Origin: Enterobacter cloacae subsp. cloacae ATCC 13047
Lineage (GTDB): Bacteria > Pseudomonadota > Gammaproteobacteria > Enterobacterales > Enterobacteriaceae
Assembly: GCF_000025565.1 (NCBI RefSeq)
Contig: NC_014121.1
Location: 4,054,216-4,118,215, forward strand
Reading direction: 5' to 3'
Length of the DNA: 64,000 bases
The translations under genes and the position numbers were made by a program. Position 1 is the first letter of the stretch, and each line of letters opens with the position of its first letter. Below are positions 60,638 to 64,000 of this stretch, in pieces. Below the pieces are notes generated by a model. That model was given only the letters and a program-made list of their open reading frames with translations. It made no database searches and was not told the origin of the DNA.

Positions 60638-60982
60638 TTATTGTGCGTCGCCAAACAGTCCCTTCAGAAACCGCTCCAGCGCCATACGCGAGCTAAAACC
60701 ATGCGGAATACCATAATGCTCGTGCGTCTCGCCGCCTAAATAGAGCGGAAATTGCTGGTAGTGATCGCAGGTTTTAATATCCGAGGCAGGCTCAGCAAAT
60801 GACAGACTTCTGTCTTTCAGCGTCGGGTGAATAATAAGAGCGGTACGCCCCATTCTGGCTTCACGATTCACGTAAACATAATTCTCGCCACGGCGATAGC
60901 CATACGCTTTTGGCGTCACTTCATCCATGGTGAATCCCGCTTTTTCAAGAACGCGCGCCACCTCATCCGGTCGTAAATACAT
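60638..60982 (-). CDS. ygaC: YgaC, DUF2002-family protein
   Basis: 114 residues, the E. coli length. [53 protein letters not shown] is the family pattern. The function is unknown; in E. coli the gene is Fur-regulated. The position between alaE and ygaM is conserved. Confidence 0.94.
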   Translation of the reverse strand: MYLRPDEVARVLEKAGFTMDEVTPKAYGYRRGENYVYVNREARMGRTALIIHPTLKDRSLSFAEPASDIKTCDHYQQFPLYLGGETHEHYGIPHGFSSRMALERFLKGLFGDAQ

Positions 60983-61142
60983 ATCTTTTCCTCGTTATCT
61001 TTTCCTGCCCGGCAACCTTACAGTATTCAGCATTAGCAGGGCTTTCAGAATATTCCATAAACGGCCTGATGAGTCGTGACTCGCTTCAGATATTAAATTT
61101 CTGAACTAAACTAAACCGGAAGACAAAATTATGGAGGATCGT

Positions 61143-61469
61143 ATGTTTAACAGACCGAACCAAAACGATATTAACGACGACGCTCAGGATATTCGTAATG
61201 ATGTCAGCAGATTAGCGGACACGCTGGAGGAGGTGCTGAAATCCTGGGGCTCCGATGCGAAGGACGATGCGGAGGCCGCAAAACGTAAGGCTCAGTCTCT
61301 GCTGCGTGAAACACGCGCCCGAATGCATGGCCGCTCTCGTGCCACCCAGGCTGCCTGCGACATGGCAAGTTGCGCCACCACCTTCGTTCGTGAAAAACCG
61401 CTATGTACCCTGGGTACGGTCGCGGCGGTGGGTATTTTTGTTGGCGCCCTGCTTAGCCTGCGTAAGTAA
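61143..61469 (+). CDS. ygaM: YgaM, ElaB/YqjD-family membrane-anchored protein
   Basis: 108 residues from ATG 61143 with GGAGG 5 bases upstream; an ATG at 61131 precedes that site. An acidic helical region (about 8-80) is followed by a C-terminal membrane helix (LGTVAAVGIFVGALLSLRK). Relatives bind ribosomes at the membrane in stationary phase. Position before nrdH is conserved. Confidence 0.93.
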   Translation: MFNRPNQNDINDDAQDIRNDVSRLADTLEEVLKSWGSDAKDDAEAAKRKAQSLLRETRARMHGRSRATQAACDMASCATTFVREKPLCTLGTVAAVGIFVGALLSLRK

Positions 61470-61481
61470 GCGCGCGTTATC

Positions 61482-61514
61482 AGCCCCGGTTGCCTCTGGC
61501 GCCGGGGCTTTTCT
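61482..61514 (+). terminator. Intrinsic terminator after ygaM
   Basis: AGCCCCGG and CCGGGGCT form a GC-rich stem with a 12-base loop, followed by TTTTC, 12 bases after the ygaM stop. Confidence 0.85.
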
Positions 61515-61591
61515 TTGCCTGAAAGCCTGAAAAACCCGTGCAGCCTGCCCTGCCCCGCTGTGCTCATCATTGGGGCGCCATCAATCTGAAT

Positions 61592-61638
61592 TTCCCATAT
61601 CTTGTATGGTTGAAACTTAGCACAACTACATCTAGTAT
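61592..61638 (+). promoter_or_regulatory. Putative tandem NrdR boxes upstream of nrdH
   Basis: Two 16-base sites start 31 bases apart, the three-turn spacing typical of NrdR: TTCCCATATCTTGTAT (61592-61607) and CAACTACATCTAGTAT (61623-61638). The second fits the ACWATATATWGT core at about ten of twelve positions, the first less well. NrdR represses ribonucleotide reductase operons when ATP/dATP is bound. Confidence 0.55.
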
Positions 61639-61712
61639 TCCCTTTAGCAAGACACACACAACCTGACGCGATGCTTCGCGCCGTTCTCTCACTTTAAATG
61701 GAAATACGAATC

Positions 61713-61952
61713 ATGAGCATTATTATTTACACTCGTAACGATTGTGTTCAGTGCCACGCGACCAAACGCGCTATGGAAAGCCGCGGGGTGGACTTTGAGA
61801 TGGTGAATATCGATCTGGTGCCCGAGGCTGCCGATACTCTGCGTGCCCAGGGATTTCGCCAGCTGCCAGTGGTGGTGGCCGGGGAAACCAGCTGGTCTGG
61901 CTTTCGCCCGGACATGATTAACCGCCTCGCCGCGCAGGCCGCAAGGGCATGA
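61713..61952 (+). CDS. nrdH: NrdH-redoxin
   Basis: 79 residues from ATG 61713 ([21 protein letters not shown]); an ATG at 61698 would add five residues not seen in the family. The CVQC active site, the RQLPVVV cis-Pro loop and [12 protein letters not shown] are NrdH hallmarks. It reduces the class Ib ribonucleotide reductase. It overlaps nrdI by 4 bases. Confidence 0.95.
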   Translation: MSIIIYTRNDCVQCHATKRAMESRGVDFEMVNIDLVPEAADTLRAQGFRQLPVVVAGETSWSGFRPDMINRLAAQAARA

Positions 61953-62359
61953 GCGGGCTGGTCTACTTTTCCAGCAGCTCGGAAAACACGCTCCGCTTTA
62001 TTGAGCGCGTCGGGCTGCCTGCGGTGCGCATTCCGCTCAACGAGCGGGAGCGTATTCAGGTAGACGCCCCTTACATTCTGGTGGTTCCCAGCTATGGCGG
62101 CGGCGGTACGGCAGGTGCGGTACCGCGTCAGGTGATCCGCTTTCTCAACGATCCCCATAACCGCGCGCTTATTCGCGGCGTGATTGCGGCGGGCAATCGT
62201 AATTTCGGCGACGCCTTTGGTCGCGCCGGGGATGTCATCTCTCAAAAATGCGGCGTGCCGTATCTCTATCGCTTTGAACTGATGGGGACACAGCAGGACG
62301 TAGAGAACGTGCGTAAAGGAGTGAACGAATTTTGGCAACGACAACCGCAGAACGCGTAA
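61949..62359 (+). CDS. nrdI: NrdI flavodoxin-like protein
   Basis: 136 residues. [24 protein letters not shown] and [22 protein letters not shown] form the FMN site, and [10 protein letters not shown] is the typical loop. NrdI supplies the oxidant that builds the Mn-tyrosyl cofactor of NrdF. It is coupled to nrdH (ATGA overlap) and overlaps nrdE. Confidence 0.95.
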   Translation: MSGLVYFSSSSENTLRFIERVGLPAVRIPLNERERIQVDAPYILVVPSYGGGGTAGAVPRQVIRFLNDPHNRALIRGVIAAGNRNFGDAFGRAGDVISQKCGVPYLYRFELMGTQQDVENVRKGVNEFWQRQPQNA

Positions 62360-64000
62360 TGCAGGCGACACCGGACTACCACGCCTTAAACGCGATGCTT
62401 AACCTCTACGATCGCGAGGGGCGCATCCAGTTTGGTAAAGATCATGACGCCGTGGACGCCTTTTTTGCCGCCCACGTCCGTCCAAACAGCGTGACGTTCG
62501 CCAGCCAGGATGAGCGTCTCGACTACCTGGTCAACGAAGGGTATTACGAAGAACGCGTGCTCTCCCGTTACGACCGCGCCTTTGTGGTCAGGTTATTTGA
62601 GCGGGCCCACGCCAGCGGTTTTCGGTTCCAGACGTTTCTGGGCGCCTGGAAGTATTACACCAGCTACACCCTGAAAACCTTTGACGGCAAACGCTACCTT
62701 GAAAGCTTTGAGGATCGCGTAGTGATGGTGGCGCTGACCCTGGCCCAGGGCGATGAAGCCCTGGCTGAACAGCTGATGGAAGAGATCCTCTCCGGACGCT
62801 TCCAGCCGGCCACTCCGACCTTCCTTAACTGCGGCAAGGCCCAGCGCGGCGAGCTGGTCTCCTGTTTCCTGCTGCGTATAGAAGACAATATGGAGTCGAT
62901 TGGCCGCGCGGTAAATTCGGCGCTGCAGCTGTCCAAACGCGGCGGCGGCGTGGCGTTTTTACTGTCTAACCTGCGTGAAGCGGGTGCGCCAATTAAGCGC
63001 ATTGAGAACCAGTCATCCGGCGTGATCCCGGTGATGAAGATGCTGGAAGATGCCTTCTCCTACGCCAACCAGCTTGGCGCGCGTCAGGGGGCCGGGGCGG
63101 TCTACCTGCACGCCCACCACCCGGACATTCTGCGTTTTCTGGATACCAAACGCGAAAACGCCGACGAAAAAATCCGTATCAAAACCCTGTCGCTCGGGGT
63201 GGTGATCCCGGATATCACCTTTAAGCTCGCCAAAGAGAATGCCGACATGGCGCTGTTCTCGCCGTATGACATCGAGCGAATTTATGGCAAAGCGTTTGGC
63301 GACGTGGCGATAAGCGAGCTTTACGACGAGCTGGTTGCCGACGATCGCATTCGCAAAAAATACATCAACGCCCGCGATTTCTTCCAGCGGCTTGCCGAAA
63401 TTCAGTTTGAGTCCGGCTACCCGTATATCATGTATGAAGACACGGTAAACCGTGCGAACCCGATTGCCGGGCGCATCAACATGAGCAACCTCTGTTCGGA
63501 GATTTTGCAGGTCAACAGCGCGTCCACTTATGACGAGAATCTGGACTACGCCGACATCGGCAAAGATATCTCCTGCAACCTCGGGTCGCTGAATATCGCC
63601 CACACCATGGATTCCCCCGATTTTGGCCGTACGGTCGACACGGCAGTTCGCGGCCTGACGGCTGTATCAGACATGAGTCATATCCGCAGCGTGCCGTCCA
63701 TTGAGGCAGGCAACGCCGCGTCGCACGCCATCGGCCTGGGCCAGATGAACCTGCACGGCTATCTGGCGCGGGAAGGCATCGCCTACGGCAGCCCGGAAGG
63801 GCTGGATTTCACCAACCTCTATTTTTACACCATCACCTGGCATGCGCTGCACACCTCAATGATGCTGGCGCGCGAGCGCAACCAGCGCTTCGCGGGCTTT
63901 GAGCAGTCGCGCTATGCCAGCGGGGAATATTTCAGTCAGTACCTGGAGAGCGACTGGCAGCCGAAAACGGAGAAAGTGCGCGCGTTGTTTGCCCGCGCCG
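62332..64000 (+). CDS. nrdE: NrdE, class Ib ribonucleotide reductase alpha subunit (truncated by window end)
   Basis: The frame from TTG 62332 is open to the end of the window: about 556 of roughly 714 residues. The TTG is chosen because the next residues ([26 protein letters not shown]) match the known NrdE N-terminus and an AAGGAG lies about 10 bases upstream; the next ATG at 62359 would cut conserved residues. [52 protein letters not shown] and [10 protein letters not shown] are catalytic and allosteric-site motifs. It overlaps nrdI by 28 bases. The enzyme reduces ribonucleoside diphosphates, mainly under iron limitation or oxidative stress. Confidence 0.96.
   Translation, partial: MATTTAERVMQATPDYHALNAMLNLYDREGRIQFGKDHDAVDAFFAAHVRPNSVTFASQDERLDYLVNEGYYEERVLSRYDRAFVVRLFERAHASGFRFQTFLGAWKYYTSYTLKTFDGKRYLESFEDRVVMVALTLAQGDEALAEQLMEEILSGRFQPATPTFLNCGKAQRGELVSCFLLRIEDNMESIGRAVNSALQLSKRGGGVAFLLSNLREAGAPIKRIENQSSGVIPVMKMLEDAFSYANQLGARQGAGAVYLHAHHPDILRFLDTKRENADEKIRIKTLSLGVVIPDITFKLAKENADMALFSPYDIERIYGKAFGDVAISELYDELVADDRIRKKYINARDFFQRLAEIQFESGYPYIMYEDTVNRANPIAGRINMSNLCSEILQVNSASTYDENLDYADIGKDISCNLGSLNIAHTMDSPDFGRTVDTAVRGLTAVSDMSHIRSVPSIEAGNAASHAIGLGQMNLHGYLAREGIAYGSPEGLDFTNLYFYTITWHALHTSMMLARERNQRFAGFEQSRYASGEYFSQYLESDWQPKTEKVRALFARA

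Overview
The window is chromosomal DNA from an Enterobacteriaceae species, most likely Enterobacter or a close relative. The right end has the conserved enterobacterial order yqaE - ygaP - stpA - alaE - ygaC - ygaM - nrdHIE. Protein matches to E. coli families are recalled from memory, not searched.

Layout. (1) 1-4618: the downstream end of an AT-richer, probably acquired biosynthetic cluster. It holds the C-terminus of a PhyH/SyrB2-like non-haem iron enzyme, an AlaX-type tRNA-editing protein, an EamA exporter, a type II thioesterase, an XRE-cupin regulator, a LysE/RhtB exporter and a phosphopantetheinyl transferase. A (TTCCC)9 repeat follows. (2) 4891-9240: ada with a PEP-mutase-like gene, a nucleotidyltransferase, and small unknown genes, including a possibly interrupted gene next to a DUF7079-like gene. 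(3) 9352-20289: an unusual locus combining a clavaminate-synthase-like dioxygenase, a second LeuC/LeuD pair, three Sua5/YrdC-domain proteins, an HlyD-type protein, a PEBP/YbhB protein, two MFS transporters and a LysR regulator. I do not recognise it as a described pathway. (4) 20443-37198: a small-protein region, then the bapABCD biofilm adhesin system: a 3546-residue Ig-repeat adhesin with its dedicated type I secretion system. (5) 37263-39330: an orphan Hcp islet with two small genes, then a possible P4-like satellite remnant. (6) 39392-49182: AraC, SnoaL-like, DUF6622-like, aminotransferase, LysR/SDR, and a split-transketolase/SDR/MFS/LysR carbohydrate cluster. (7) 49278-58119: a yah-type cluster (yahJ, yahI, permease, yahG, yahF, yahD, divergent yahB), related to the oxamate carbamoyltransferase system but with no yahE/allH. 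(8) 58116-64000: the conserved core backbone into nrdE, which runs off the window.

Functional reading. Regions 1 and 3 are the best candidates for undescribed chemistry. Region 1 fits production of a free modified amino acid that is released by a thioesterase, exported by amino-acid exporters, and countered by a tRNA-editing self-protection factor. Region 3 combines hydroxylation, aconitase-type isomerisation, ATP-dependent carbamoyl-adenylate chemistry and efflux. Both readings are inference from gene content. Region 4 is a surface adhesion module, region 5 probably an interbacterial-competition islet, and regions 6 and 7 catabolic modules.
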